Shown here: piece by piece, positions 25,424-34,251 of the stretch | Layout of the letters: every line of letters begins with the position of its first letter | Numbering within the stretch: position 1 is the first letter of the stretch | DNA from: an uncultured Steroidobacter sp. | Lineage (GTDB): Bacteria > Pseudomonadota > Gammaproteobacteria > Steroidobacterales > Steroidobacteraceae | Direction: 5' to 3' | NCBI RefSeq assembly: GCF_937958065.1 | Contig: NZ_CALFXI010000059.1 | Location: 1 to 44,529, forward strand | DNA: 44,529 nt | The notes under the pieces: model-generated | Database searches by the model: none | Seen by the model: only the letters and a program-made list of their open reading frames with translations | Told to the model about the DNA's origin: nothing | Position numbers and translations under genes: made by a program

Positions 25424-28132
25424 TTACCAGGTCTTGGAGAACTCCAAGGAGATCAGCCGGCCGAACGGGCTGGCATTGGTCGGATCGAAGCCGGGATCGG
25501 AGCTGTTGGCCGCGACCGCCACGCCCGGCGGATCCTCGTCGAGCACGTTGATGGCGCTGAGCGCGACCGTGAAGCCCGACAGGAAGCCGCTGGTAAAGCG
25601 ATTCGAGAAGTTATACGCCACGCGCATGTCGACCGTGGTGTAGGCGTCGATTTCGCGCAGGGCCGGTGCCGTCGTGACCCGGTTGTCCTGATACGAGTCG
25701 GTGTGATTGACGAACAGGTTCGCGCCCAGGCCGCCGCGCTGCCAGCTCATCGAAGCGCGCGCCCGCCAGTTCGGTGGATTGAAGATGGTATCCACGGTGT
25801 CCGTCTCGTCGGCGAGCCGCGTGACCCGCAGGTCGCGCTCCAGGATATAAGTACCGCCGATGCCGACCAGGAACGAATTCGCCCCCACCTTCCAATCGTA
25901 CTGCGTGGCCAGATCGATGCCGCTGGTGCTCACGGAGCTCAAGTTCCGACGCCGGGCGTCGACGATCACGTCGATGGTTGCCGGATCGAAGTTGGTGTTG
26001 GGCGTGAAGTTCGGGTTCAAGGCACGGAAGCCCTGGATGCCCAGGCGACCGATCGCGATGAACTGGTTGACCAGATCGACGCTCGGATCGTTGAACAACA
26101 GATCGCCGTACACCGCCGGATTGCCGATCAGCACGGCCGGCGTGCCCGGGGTGGCGATGAAGCCGCTGTAACGGATCTTGTAATAGTTCAGCGACAGCGT
26201 CAGGCCCTGCGCGGTTTGCGGAATGTAATCGAAACCGAACGACGAGCTTTCCGACTCTTGCGGCGACAGGCCCGCCACGTCCGTGCCCGTGATCTGCAGC
26301 AGATGGGTCAGGCCGCGACCCGGCAGCGGCACGAAGCCCGCGATCGCTGCGTTCGTCGCCAGGTTGTAATCGACCAGGCTCGGCGCCTTGTACGAGGTGC
26401 CGTAGCGGCCCCGCAGGCGGAAGCCGGCGACCGGCTCCCACATCAAGCCGGCCTGCGGATCGAATGACGAACCGGAGGTCGAGTAATCGTCGTAACGGCC
26501 CGCCAGCGACAGCTCCAGCGCCCGGATGCCTTGCACGGCGTTACCTTCGCCAAAGATGGGCACATACACCTCGGCGAACGCGCTCGTGACCGACTGGTCG
26601 GCGTCGGCGCTGAAATTCACCACGCCGTTCGGTCGCTTCGATAGCTCTTCATACGATTCGGAGCGATAGCCGCCGCCGATCGCGGCGCGCACGTTGCCAC
26701 CCGGCAAGGTGAACAATGTGCCGTCCGCCTTCAGCTCGCCCGCTTCGATCTGAAACTGGGAGTCGAACAGGAACGGGTTCTGCGAACCGGCCACCAGGTT
26801 GTTCTGGGTCTGCTCCAGTTTGTTGTCGGCATAGGTGCCGGAGATCTGCAGCTGCCAGTCGCCCGCCACGTTCCAGTCGAGGCCCACGGTCGCCTGGAAC
26901 TGCGGATTCTCCGTCAAGGTGTTCTCGCCGAAATTGATTCGCCCGCCGGCGTTGAAGCTGTCGCGATTGGTATACAACGCGTCGACGAACATGCTCAGCG
27001 AGCCCGCCAATTCCTGCCGGCCGCTGATGATCGCCGAGTAGTTCTCATCCTCGGGCGCCAGCGAGCCGACCAGGGAGTTGGCCGGCACGAAATCGCGATC
27101 GCTCGCCCGCAGCAGCTCGCGATCGTAGTACTCGAGCGACAGCATCACGTTGCCGGTGTCCCACGCGCCGCCGACCGCCTGGCTCACGCGATACTCATCG
27201 ACCCCATCCGCCGCGCCGGCGCGCACCCGTGTTTCCACCCCTTCGAAATCGTTTCTCAGGATGAAGTTGACGACACCGCCCACCGCATCTGAACCATAGA
27301 TCGCCGAGGCGCCGTCCGTGAGAATTTCAACCCGTTCGACCGCGGATAACGGCAGCGCGGATATATCCACGGCAGCCGATCGATAGCCCGGAGACAAGCG
27401 TCGACCATTGATCAGCACCAACGTCGTGCCTTCGCCAATGCCGCGCAGGTTGATCGCCGCACCTTCCTCGCGCGAGCCGCCGACGCCGGGGATGTTCTGA
27501 CCGCTCTGGTTGGCGGCAGCAAAGTTTTGCGTCACCGATGCCAGCAGCTGCGAGGGCGTGCTGTAACCGGACGCATTGATATATTCGCGAGTCAGCACCG
27601 TCACCGGCGCCGTGTTGTTCTCGATGCCCCGGATATTGGTACCCGTGACGATGATCTCTTCGATGTCCTCCAGGGGGCGGCCTTCCACCAGGCGCCCGCG
27701 CCGCCCGATCGGTTCGCCGCTGTCCGCTTGAGCCAGACGGATGCGTCCATTGCTCGAGCTGTAGCTGGCGCTGGTCGTTGTCGCCGCGCTGGTGCTCGCA
27801 AGCTGAATGGTGACGGTCTTGTCGTCGAGATGACGGAAGGTGAGGCCGGTGCCTTCGAGTACCTGTTGCAGCGCCTGCTCGGTGGTCGCCTTCATTTTCA
27901 GCGGCGGCGCCGATTGCGCGTCGACCAGTTTCTTGTCGAACAGGATGTTGCTGTCGGTTTGCGCCGCGATGTCTCGCAACGACTTCGCCAGCGGCTGCTC
28001 GGGCAGATCCCATTCAGTCATGGCCTGGGCGTTGGCCGCCGCGGCGAGAATTGTCAGCACACTCCCTGTCAGTGCCGCCGCGCGCGATGCGAAGCGGGCG
28101 CCGCTATCGAACGTCCGATTGTTGGTGCTCAA
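25424..28132 (-). CDS. STN-domain TonB-dependent receptor of the lasso locus
   Basis: A 902-residue outer-membrane receptor. The signal peptide ends near NAQA; the STN signalling domain follows (WDLPEQPLAKSLRDIAAQ, ILFDKKLVDAQSAPPLKMK, about residues 40-110), then a linker, plug (EEIIVTGTNIRGIENNTAPV, GDGASAIYGSDAVGGVVNF-like segment) and barrel ending EFSKTW. STN receptors transmit ligand binding to a FecR protein, here encoded upstream. In isopeptidase-type lasso clusters such a receptor imports the threaded peptide, so that is the expected ligand. The start is TTG at 28132 with AGGAG six bases upstream. An inverted repeat (TGTCA/TGACA, 28181-28197) lies in the upstream gap. Confidence 0.92.
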   Translation of the reverse strand: MSTNNRTFDSGARFASRAAALTGSVLTILAAAANAQAMTEWDLPEQPLAKSLRDIAAQTDSNILFDKKLVDAQSAPPLKMKATTEQALQQVLEGTGLTFRHLDDKTVTIQLASTSAATTTSASYSSSNGRIRLAQADSGEPIGRRGRLVEGRPLEDIEEIIVTGTNIRGIENNTAPVTVLTREYINASGYSTPSQLLASVTQNFAAANQSGQNIPGVGGSREEGAAINLRGIGEGTTLVLINGRRLSPGYRSAAVDISALPLSAVERVEILTDGASAIYGSDAVGGVVNFILRNDFEGVETRVRAGAADGVDEYRVSQAVGGAWDTGNVMLSLEYYDRELLRASDRDFVPANSLVGSLAPEDENYSAIISGRQELAGSLSMFVDALYTNRDSFNAGGRINFGENTLTENPQFQATVGLDWNVAGDWQLQISGTYADNKLEQTQNNLVAGSQNPFLFDSQFQIEAGELKADGTLFTLPGGNVRAAIGGGYRSESYEELSKRPNGVVNFSADADQSVTSAFAEVYVPIFGEGNAVQGIRALELSLAGRYDDYSTSGSSFDPQAGLMWEPVAGFRLRGRYGTSYKAPSLVDYNLATNAAIAGFVPLPGRGLTHLLQITGTDVAGLSPQESESSSFGFDYIPQTAQGLTLSLNYYKIRYSGFIATPGTPAVLIGNPAVYGDLLFNDPSVDLVNQFIAIGRLGIQGFRALNPNFTPNTNFDPATIDVIVDARRRNLSSVSTSGIDLATQYDWKVGANSFLVGIGGTYILERDLRVTRLADETDTVDTIFNPPNWRARASMSWQRGGLGANLFVNHTDSYQDNRVTTAPALREIDAYTTVDMRVAYNFSNRFTSGFLSGFTVALSAINVLDEDPPGVAVAANSSDPGFDPTNASPFGRLISLEFSKTW

Positions 28133-28180
28133 AGTCGTCTCCTAACCGATGAATCCCCAATCCCCAGGTCCTGAACCATT

Positions 28181-28197
28181 GTCAGGATTTTTGACAC
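28181..28197. promoter_or_regulatory. Inverted repeat upstream of the lasso TonB receptor gene
   Basis: TGTCA and TGACA are separated by seven bases, in the 98-base gap between fecR and the receptor gene. It could be an operator or part of a promoter. Weak evidence: only five-base arms. Confidence 0.25.
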
Positions 28198-28230
28198 ACC
28201 GATAATCGACGTTGCAGCCCGCGGAAATCC

Positions 28231-29283
28231 TCACTGAACGGGTTTGCCAGATAGAACTATTTCGTCCCCGCGTTGGCTGACCGTGAGGCCATAGGCTTGT
28301 GCGACTGCGTTCGCGAAGTGTGTGGAGTCACCCGCTTGAAACAGACCGTTGATGGGAAGCGCGGCCGCCTCCGGATCGACCACAACCAGCTTGGTTTCGT
28401 TATATCTGTTCATCTCGGCGACCGCGGCCTGCAGCGGCGTGTCATCCAATATGACCTGCCCGCGACGCCATGCAGTCGTCTTCTCGATCGAAGGTGTATC
28501 GAGGCGCGTGGCCGCGCCACCGGTGAACGTGAGCCGTTGGCCCGCCGCGAGCTTGATCTCGCCGGCGCCGCGCTGGGGCTCGAGTGCGCCAGCCACCGGC
28601 GCCTCCTCGATCGCACCGGGCGCTTCCATCGTTGGTTGAGCCACCTGGGACAGGTCAGGCTGCACGGGAGACACCAGCACACTGCCCTCCACCAGCGTGA
28701 CCGCCACGCGCTCCGCCTCTTTGCGGACCACGAATGAAGTGCCCAGCGCCTTCACCTGGCGATCGCCAGCCAGGACGATGAAGGGCCAGTCGCTGCGCTT
28801 GGCCACATTGAACAACGCCTCGCCGCGCCGGAGCTCGACCCGGCGCGCCCGCTCGTCATATTTCACGACGATGCGCGTGTCCGTATTTAGAAATACGCGA
28901 GTGCCGTCTTGAAGTACCAACTGGCGCTGCTCCCCGACCGCAGTGGCAACGACACCCGCGTATTGAAACCAGATGATTCCGACGATGCATAGCGCCAGTA
29001 CCGTAGCGAACGCGGCGATCCATGCGCCCCGATGCCGCCGCGGCTCGACCCGGTGCCATGGCCGGAACGGCACGACGGTACGCAGCTTTTCGGACTCGTC
29101 CCAGACTTCGGTGGCCAACTCGAACGCGCGTGCGTTCTCCGGATGAGCCTGCAGCCAGCATCGCAACCCATCCTCGATCGCCCGGTCGCGCGCCTCGCCA
29201 TGAAGCTTCGCGATCCACACGCTGGCTTCGGCGAGGCGCTCGGGCGGCACATTCCGGAGGGTTGGCGCTGGCGTAGGAGTCAT
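28231..29283 (-). CDS. FecR-like transmembrane anti-sigma regulator
   Basis: A 350-residue protein that holds or activates the FecI-type sigma factor according to the state of the receptor. The cytoplasmic N-terminus has the DUF4880-like ASVWIAKLHGE...GLRCWLQAHPENARAFE region; one transmembrane segment (AWIAAFATVLALCIVGIIWF, about residues 87-106) follows; the periplasmic FecR domain contains GEQRQLVLQDGTRVFLNTDT and RGEALFNVAKRSDWPF; an STN-like C-terminal part ends the protein (DDTPLQAAVAEMNRYNETKLVV). Its ATG overlaps the stop of the sigma gene (ATGA), so both are translationally coupled. Confidence 0.93.
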   Translation of the reverse strand: MTPTPAPTLRNVPPERLAEASVWIAKLHGEARDRAIEDGLRCWLQAHPENARAFELATEVWDESEKLRTVVPFRPWHRVEPRRHRGAWIAAFATVLALCIVGIIWFQYAGVVATAVGEQRQLVLQDGTRVFLNTDTRIVVKYDERARRVELRRGEALFNVAKRSDWPFIVLAGDRQVKALGTSFVVRKEAERVAVTLVEGSVLVSPVQPDLSQVAQPTMEAPGAIEEAPVAGALEPQRGAGEIKLAAGQRLTFTGGAATRLDTPSIEKTTAWRRGQVILDDTPLQAAVAEMNRYNETKLVVVDPEAAALPINGLFQAGDSTHFANAVAQAYGLTVSQRGDEIVLSGKPVQ

Positions 29284-29762
29284 TCCCGTTGTCGTTCCAT
29301 GGCGAGAATCGTGACGGCGCTCGCGACATGTTTCTCGACGGCGCTCACGCTGATCCGCAAGCGGCGCGCGATCTCGGCGTGACTGAAACCGTAGAGACGA
29401 TGCATGAAGAAAACTTCCCGTGTCCTGGGGTTGGCGCGATCGAGCGCATCCCGCATCCTCATCAGACGTTGCTCAGCCGCAAAAACCTCATCCGGCGTGG
29501 GCTGCAGGTCGGGCAGCTCCAGGGTCTCGACCGGCTCGGCCTCATAACAGTGCTGGCGGGCGTGCCGGTGCTGATCGACGGACAGATTGATTGCCGTACG
29601 GGTCAGGAATGCTTCCTGATTCTGGACCCGCCCCCCCTGACGGGTATAGGCGTGCAGACGCAGCACCGCCTCCTGGACCAGGTCCTCCGCCTGTTCGGGC
29701 GTCGCACCGCGCCGGCGCAATAATTTCTTCAGGCCACGCAGCTGCCTCAAGAGCACTTCCAT
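29280..29762 (-). CDS. FecI-type ECF sigma factor
   Basis: A 160-residue sigma factor with region 2 (PEQAEDLVQEAVLRLHAYTR, NQEAFLTRTAINLSVDQHR) and region 4 (MRDALDRANPRTREVFFMHRLYGFSHAEIARRLRISVSAVEKHV). It should direct RNA polymerase to the receptor and perhaps the lasso genes after the TonB receptor senses its ligand. Start taken at ATG 29762, with AGGATG about nine bases upstream and the usual family N-terminus; a TTG start at 29837 would add 25 residues without a Shine-Dalgarno site. Divergent from the S9 peptidase gene. Confidence 0.92.
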   Translation of the reverse strand: MEVLLRQLRGLKKLLRRRGATPEQAEDLVQEAVLRLHAYTRQGGRVQNQEAFLTRTAINLSVDQHRHARQHCYEAEPVETLELPDLQPTPDEVFAAEQRLMRMRDALDRANPRTREVFFMHRLYGFSHAEIARRLRISVSAVEKHVASAVTILAMERQRE

Positions 29763-29901
29763 ATATAGGCATCCTGTTGTTTCGAGCTCGTCCGCGAAAC
29801 GCGCGGCATATTGCGGGATTCGCCACGGGCGTGACAACGGAGTCTTACCGAAACGTCCTTAGTGCCGGAATAAACAAATGCCCGAGCAACTGCAGCATTG
29901 A

Positions 29902-29944
29902 TTCGGTAATAATCGGCGACCGAAGTTGTTGCACGGCACCGTGC
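29902..29944. promoter_or_regulatory. Two dyads between fecI and the S9 peptidase gene
   Basis: TTCGGT (29902-29907) with ACCGAA (29919-29924), and GCACGG (29931-29936) with CCGTGC (29939-29944). Both are perfect arms in the shared upstream region of the divergent genes, the second one 25 bases before the GTG start. Candidate operators; the binding protein is unknown. Confidence 0.4.
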
Positions 29945-29969
29945 CCGAATCGAAAAGGAGTTGCTGCCA

Positions 29970-32087
29970 GTGAGTACCCGCTTCGTAGCACGAGCGATCG
30001 CATTGATGGCGATTGGCCTCGCGAGCACTGCGATACACGCCGCCGAACGGCGCACGATCACCCACGAGGATGTCTGGCTGTTGCCACGGGTCGCCGCTCC
30101 GGCCGTGAGTCCCGACGGCAAGCTCGCGGTATTCAGTGTGACCGAACCGGCGTACGCCAACGATCAGCAAGTGAGCGATCTGTGGCTGGTCGCCACCGAC
30201 GGTAAGACTCCGCCGCGCCGGCTGACTCAAACGCGCGCATCCGAGTCCGGCATGAGCTGGAGTGCGGACAGCAAGCGCATCGCGTTCGCCTCGAAGCGCG
30301 ACGGTGACGAAGTCCCCCAGATCTATATCCTCGACATCGCGGGTGGCGGCGAGGCGCTGCGTGTCACGAGCCTCAGCACCGGCGCCCGCTTGCCGAAGTT
30401 CTCGCCCGACGGCCGCATGATCGCATTCACCAGCGACGTGCCGCCGGCCAGTCGCAACGACGAGGACAGCAAGCGCATCGTCGCGGAAGAAAAGGCGCGC
30501 AAATATAAGATGCGTGCCTACGACAGCTTCCCGATTCGCAATTGGGATACGTGGCTGCCGGAGAATCGCCAGCCGCATGCCATCGTGCAAACCATCGGTG
30601 CGAACGATGCGCGCGATCTGTTCGCCGGCACCGAGATGATCGAGCAGCCTGGCTTCGGAGGCCGCAGCACGCAGGGCGCCAGCGAGCTGGATCTGCTCTG
30701 GGCACCGGACGGCAAGAGCTTGATCTTCTCGGCGACTCGCAATGCCAATCGGGGCGCCTTCGACTACACCAATACCGAGCTGTGGCAAATCGCACTGAGC
30801 GGCGGAGAGCCGCGGCGCCTGACCGGCGGCGACGATCTCAAGGGCGGCGATGGCTGGAGCGAACCGAAGTTCAGTCCGGATGGCCGCACCCTGTATGCAC
30901 TTCGAGAAGTGCGCGGCAAAACGGTGTTCAGCCCGACGCACCTGGCGGCATTCGACTGGCCCTCATTGCAACGGCGCGCCGACATCACATTGCCGGCCGA
31001 GCGCGATCCGCTCAACTTCGTGATCGCCCCCAACAATCGCGACATCTATATGCTCGCCGAAGACGCGGGCTCTTCGAAGATCTATCGCGGCAAGAGCAGC
31101 GGCGGCGAAGCGACGCTCGCCTTCGACGTGCAGGCCGGCGGCTACGGCAATCTCGTTGGCGCGGATCGTTCGAGCTCGCCCGTCTTGATTGCGAACTTCG
31201 ATAGCGCAGTCAGCCCGCCGGAAGTCGTGCGAATCGATCTGCAACGTGGCAATCACCAGGCACTCACGCGCTTCACCGCCGACAGGATCGCGCAGCTCGA
31301 TCTGGCACCGGTCGAACATTTCTGGTTCGACAGCAAGCGCGGCGCCCGCATCCACAACATGATCGTGCGGCCGCCCGGCTTCGATCCGGCGAAGAAATAT
31401 CCGCTGCTGGTGCTGATGCACGGCGGCCCGCACAGCATGTGGCGCGACACCTTCTTCCTGCGCTGGAACTATCATTTGCTCGCAGCGCCCGGGTACGTCG
31501 TGCTGCTCACCAACTACACCGGCTCGACCGGCTTCGGCGCCGCGTTCTCGCAGGCCATCCAAGGCGATCCACTGGAAGGTCCCGCGTTGGAGATCAATCA
31601 GGCCGCGGACGAGGCGATCGCCCGCTATTCATTCATCGACGGCACGCGGCAATGCGCCGGCGGGGCCAGTTATGGCGGCCATCTGGCGAACTGGATGCAG
31701 GCGAGCACCGATCGCTATCGCTGCCTGATCAGTCATGCCGGCCTGATCAATCTCGAGAGCCAGTGGGCGACCAGCGATGTCACCTACTCGCGCGAACAGA
31801 ACATGGGCGGCCCGCCCTGGCAGCAGGGCGTCGACTGGGACACTCAGAATCCGATTCGTTATGCCTCCAGGTGGCGCACACCGGTGCTGGTCACCGTCGG
31901 CGAGCGTGATTTCCGCGTGCCCATGAACAACACGCTGGAGTACTGGAGCGTGCTGCAACGTCAGCAGGTCGAGAGCCGTCTGCTGGTATTCCCGGACGAG
32001 AATCATTGGATCCTGCAAGGCGAGAACAGCCGGCAGTTCTTCAATGAGGTCCACGACTGGCTGGCGCGCTGGCTGAAAGCTCAGTAA
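29970..32087 (+). CDS. Exported S9 family (dipeptidyl-peptidase-like) serine peptidase
   Basis: 705 residues with a signal peptide (VARAIALMAIGLASTAIHAA), a beta-propeller with WD40-like repeats (SPDGKLAVFSV, KFSPDGRMIAF, KFSPDGRTLYA) and a C-terminal alpha/beta hydrolase: nucleophile in CAGGASYGGHLANW, Asp probably in TVGERDFRVP and His in DENHWILQ. The family (DPP5/acylaminoacyl-peptidase-like) removes short peptides from N-termini. GTG 29970 has AAGGAG nine bases upstream; a TTG directly after the Shine-Dalgarno is too close. Next to the lasso FecI gene, it may digest the linear peptide released by the isopeptidase; that link is inference. Confidence 0.9.
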   Translation: MSTRFVARAIALMAIGLASTAIHAAERRTITHEDVWLLPRVAAPAVSPDGKLAVFSVTEPAYANDQQVSDLWLVATDGKTPPRRLTQTRASESGMSWSADSKRIAFASKRDGDEVPQIYILDIAGGGEALRVTSLSTGARLPKFSPDGRMIAFTSDVPPASRNDEDSKRIVAEEKARKYKMRAYDSFPIRNWDTWLPENRQPHAIVQTIGANDARDLFAGTEMIEQPGFGGRSTQGASELDLLWAPDGKSLIFSATRNANRGAFDYTNTELWQIALSGGEPRRLTGGDDLKGGDGWSEPKFSPDGRTLYALREVRGKTVFSPTHLAAFDWPSLQRRADITLPAERDPLNFVIAPNNRDIYMLAEDAGSSKIYRGKSSGGEATLAFDVQAGGYGNLVGADRSSSPVLIANFDSAVSPPEVVRIDLQRGNHQALTRFTADRIAQLDLAPVEHFWFDSKRGARIHNMIVRPPGFDPAKKYPLLVLMHGGPHSMWRDTFFLRWNYHLLAAPGYVVLLTNYTGSTGFGAAFSQAIQGDPLEGPALEINQAADEAIARYSFIDGTRQCAGGASYGGHLANWMQASTDRYRCLISHAGLINLESQWATSDVTYSREQNMGGPPWQQGVDWDTQNPIRYASRWRTPVLVTVGERDFRVPMNNTLEYWSVLQRQQVESRLLVFPDENHWILQGENSRQFFNEVHDWLARWLKAQ

Positions 32088-32118
32088 CGTTATCGATTCC
32101 ATGACAGGAGAACGTGCA

Positions 32119-33048
32119 ATGTCTACACGCCGCCAGTTCCTGAGCCAGTCGGCCGCGGTGCTCGCCGGGTCTTCGCTGCTCGGCGCCTCCTGGCACTCGC
32201 TGGCCGCGGCAAGCGAGAGCAACATGCTGTTGAGACGAACCATTCCCTCCAGTGGCGAAAGCGTGCCGGCGATCGGCATGGGCACCTCGGGCAGTTTCGA
32301 GATCACTCCGGGCAGCCCGGAATACGATGCGCTCAAGGAAGTGCTGAGGCGCTTCTTCGCTGCCGGCGCGACGCTGATCGACACCGCGCCGACCTACAGC
32401 AACGCCGAAGACGTCCTCGGCCCGCTGCTGGCCGATGCCAGGCTGCGTCCGAAAGCGTTCATCGCCACCAAATTGTCCGGCGTCGTGGGCCGCGACAGCG
32501 GCCTGGCGCAGTTTCAGAAGACGCTCAAGTCACTGCGCACCGACAAAGTCGAGCTGCTGCAGGTTCACAACCTGGGCGACTGGAAGACACAACTGGCGCT
32601 GGCCCGCGAGCTGAAGCAACAAGGCAAGGTGAAGTACACCGGCATCACCCATTATCTGGACTCCGCGCAGGACCAGCTTGCCGATGTCGTTCAGGAAACC
32701 AAGCCCGACTTCCTGCAGATCAATTACTCGGTGACCAATCGTGGCGCCGAAAGACGGCTGTTCCCGATGGCCAGGGACCTGGGCATCGCCGTGCTCGCCA
32801 ATCGCAACTTCAACGACGGCAAGCTGTTCAACCAGGTCAAGGGCAAGCCGCTGCCGGGCTGGGCCAGTGAAGTGGGCGTGACCTCGTGGGCGCAGATGTT
32901 TCTGAAGTTCTGCCTGAGCAACGAGGCCGTCACCGCCGTCATTCCGGCGACCGGCAAGCCCGATCGGCAATCCGACAATCTCAAGGCCGGCTACGGCCCG
33001 CTGCTGTCGGCGGCGCAGAAGAAGGAACTGGTGCAGCTGGTCGGATGA
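32119..33048 (+). CDS. Tat-exported aldo/keto reductase
   Basis: 309 residues. The N-terminus MSTRRQFLSQSAAVLAGSSLLGA carries a twin-arginine signal (TRRQFLSQ), so the folded enzyme should act in the periplasm. The reductase domain shows SGESVPAIGMGTSGSF, ATLIDTAPTYSNAEDVLG (catalytic Asp and Tyr), FIATKLSG (catalytic Lys), VELLQVHNLGDW (His) and C-terminal VIPATGKPDRQSDNL. AGGAG precedes the ATG at 32119. It lies 31 bases after the peptidase gene and is probably cotranscribed. The substrate is unknown; a role in the lasso system is not supported beyond position. Confidence 0.88.
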   Translation: MSTRRQFLSQSAAVLAGSSLLGASWHSLAAASESNMLLRRTIPSSGESVPAIGMGTSGSFEITPGSPEYDALKEVLRRFFAAGATLIDTAPTYSNAEDVLGPLLADARLRPKAFIATKLSGVVGRDSGLAQFQKTLKSLRTDKVELLQVHNLGDWKTQLALARELKQQGKVKYTGITHYLDSAQDQLADVVQETKPDFLQINYSVTNRGAERRLFPMARDLGIAVLANRNFNDGKLFNQVKGKPLPGWASEVGVTSWAQMFLKFCLSNEAVTAVIPATGKPDRQSDNLKAGYGPLLSAAQKKELVQLVG

Positions 33049-33059
33049 TGTTTCGAGTG

Positions 33060-33094
33060 GCTGCTGCGGGCGATGGCAACGTTCCCGCAGCAGC
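33060..33094. terminator. Stem-loop between convergent genes
   Basis: GCTGCTGCGGG (33060-33070) pairs perfectly with CCCGCAGCAGC (33084-33094) over a 13-base loop. It sits in the 56-base gap between the aldo/keto reductase stop and the stop of the convergent hypothetical gene, so a bidirectional termination role is likely although no T-run is present. Confidence 0.6.
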
Positions 33095-33104
33095 TGCCTC
33101 GAGA

Positions 33105-33746
33105 TCAGCTCGGCTTGTCAGCAGGCGTATCCGGGCTGGCCACCGGCACCAGGGCCGAGACGGTCAGCTCCGGGGTTTGTATCGACAGCTGGCGCGGGAC
33201 GCACTGAACGCGGTCGGCCTCGATCTTCACCGACAGCTTGGGCAGCACGTGGTCGCGCAGACCTTGCATCAACTCGCAATCGCCCGGCTGCAGATCCAGC
33301 TTGCGATCACGCGACAGCGCGACGGTTTTCCATTCGGCCGGGAATGTTTGATCGAGCTTGCTGGAAGCAACCCCCAGACGCTTGAGCAACTCATCGCGGC
33401 TGGCCTGCCCCGGGGTTTTCGACAGCTCCGAGGCCGGCACGGGCGTAGCGGTCGTGATCGTGATGAAGAAATTCCGTGACGGCCGGTTGAGCATGCAACC
33501 CTGTGCCGACACCCGCGTCTGCTCGTGCGCACCCAACGCTCGCAAGATCGCCTTGATTCGATCCTCGGCGGCATCACAGTCATACGCGGTGGTGAACCCG
33601 GTATAGCTGTAACGAATCTCCTGGGTCTTCCAGCCAGCCTGAACCGGCGCTGAACTGTCGGCAGCGAGGCTCGCCAGCGGCAGTAGCAGGCCGCCGCAGC
33701 ACGCTGCGAGAAAAATCTTTCGTGATCTATCGGCTGCAACGCGCAT
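33105..33746 (-). CDS. Secreted hypothetical protein
   Basis: 213 residues, no family recognised. A signal peptide (RKIFLAACCGGLLLPLASLAADS) is followed by a mature part with several cysteines (DCDAAEDRI, QGCMLNRP, GDCELMQGL, RVQCVPRQL) that could form disulfides in the periplasm. The segment TGFTTAYDCDAAEDRIKAILRALGAHEQTRVSAQGC is the most conserved-looking. GGAGAG is six bases before the ATG at 33746, preferred over a longer form. Convergent with the reductase gene. Confidence 0.75.
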   Translation of the reverse strand: MRVAADRSRKIFLAACCGGLLLPLASLAADSSAPVQAGWKTQEIRYSYTGFTTAYDCDAAEDRIKAILRALGAHEQTRVSAQGCMLNRPSRNFFITITTATPVPASELSKTPGQASRDELLKRLGVASSKLDQTFPAEWKTVALSRDRKLDLQPGDCELMQGLRDHVLPKLSVKIEADRVQCVPRQLSIQTPELTVSALVPVASPDTPADKPS

Positions 33747-34251
33747 AGGGACTCTCCGAAACACCCGAATCTGAAAGCGGGCCATACTGCTTGGACGAAC
33801 GACCCCTCATCATGTTCCCGCGCCCGGACGCCGCGGCGGTTAAATGTCGTTCATGAAACGTTTGATCTCGGCGGCATGAACAAGGGTGAATCGCGCGACC
33901 TGCGTGAGCGAATGTTTGCTTGATACGCGAGCAGCGATGGTGTGTTAGTTCAAAGTCGCGCCTGCGCACGGGCGCGCGTGGTTCATGACCGCACCTGCTT
34001 CTTGGGCCGCTTGCCGCGCCAGACGCGCTTCTGGCCGCCACAGCGCGTGACGTAAATCCCCAAGCTGACGCCAGCGTCGCCGCGGTCCACATCTGAATCA
34101 GGGCGGGTCCCGAAATCCCCAGGCGCTCGGCCCAGGTCCGTTGGGACTCCCGCCACGGAGGGGCAATGGCCAGGTTTCAGCAGGGCGCCGCCTTGGAATC
34201 GCCGCTGGCCGCCCCCACCCCTGCGGACCGGCCCGAAAAACCACGACATGT
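33747..34251. other. Intergenic region holding a possible gene remnant
   Basis: 505 bases between the divergent hypothetical and rhomboid genes. Apart from the possible decayed minus-strand gene at 33983-34128 no feature was seen; promoters for both flanking genes should be here. Confidence 0.5.
33983..34128 (-). pseudogene. Possible frameshifted remnant of a small DNA-binding-like protein
   Basis: One minus-strand frame reads WRESQRTWAERLGISGPALIQ ending near 34087; the next frame continues as DRGDAGVSLGIYVTRCGGQK and then RVWRGKRPKK to the stop at 33983. Joined with a one-base shift they resemble small phage- or plasmid-type proteins with a TWAERLGIS..AL helix-turn-helix-like segment and a basic tail. 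No start codon with a Shine-Dalgarno was found. Speculative. Confidence 0.3.
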
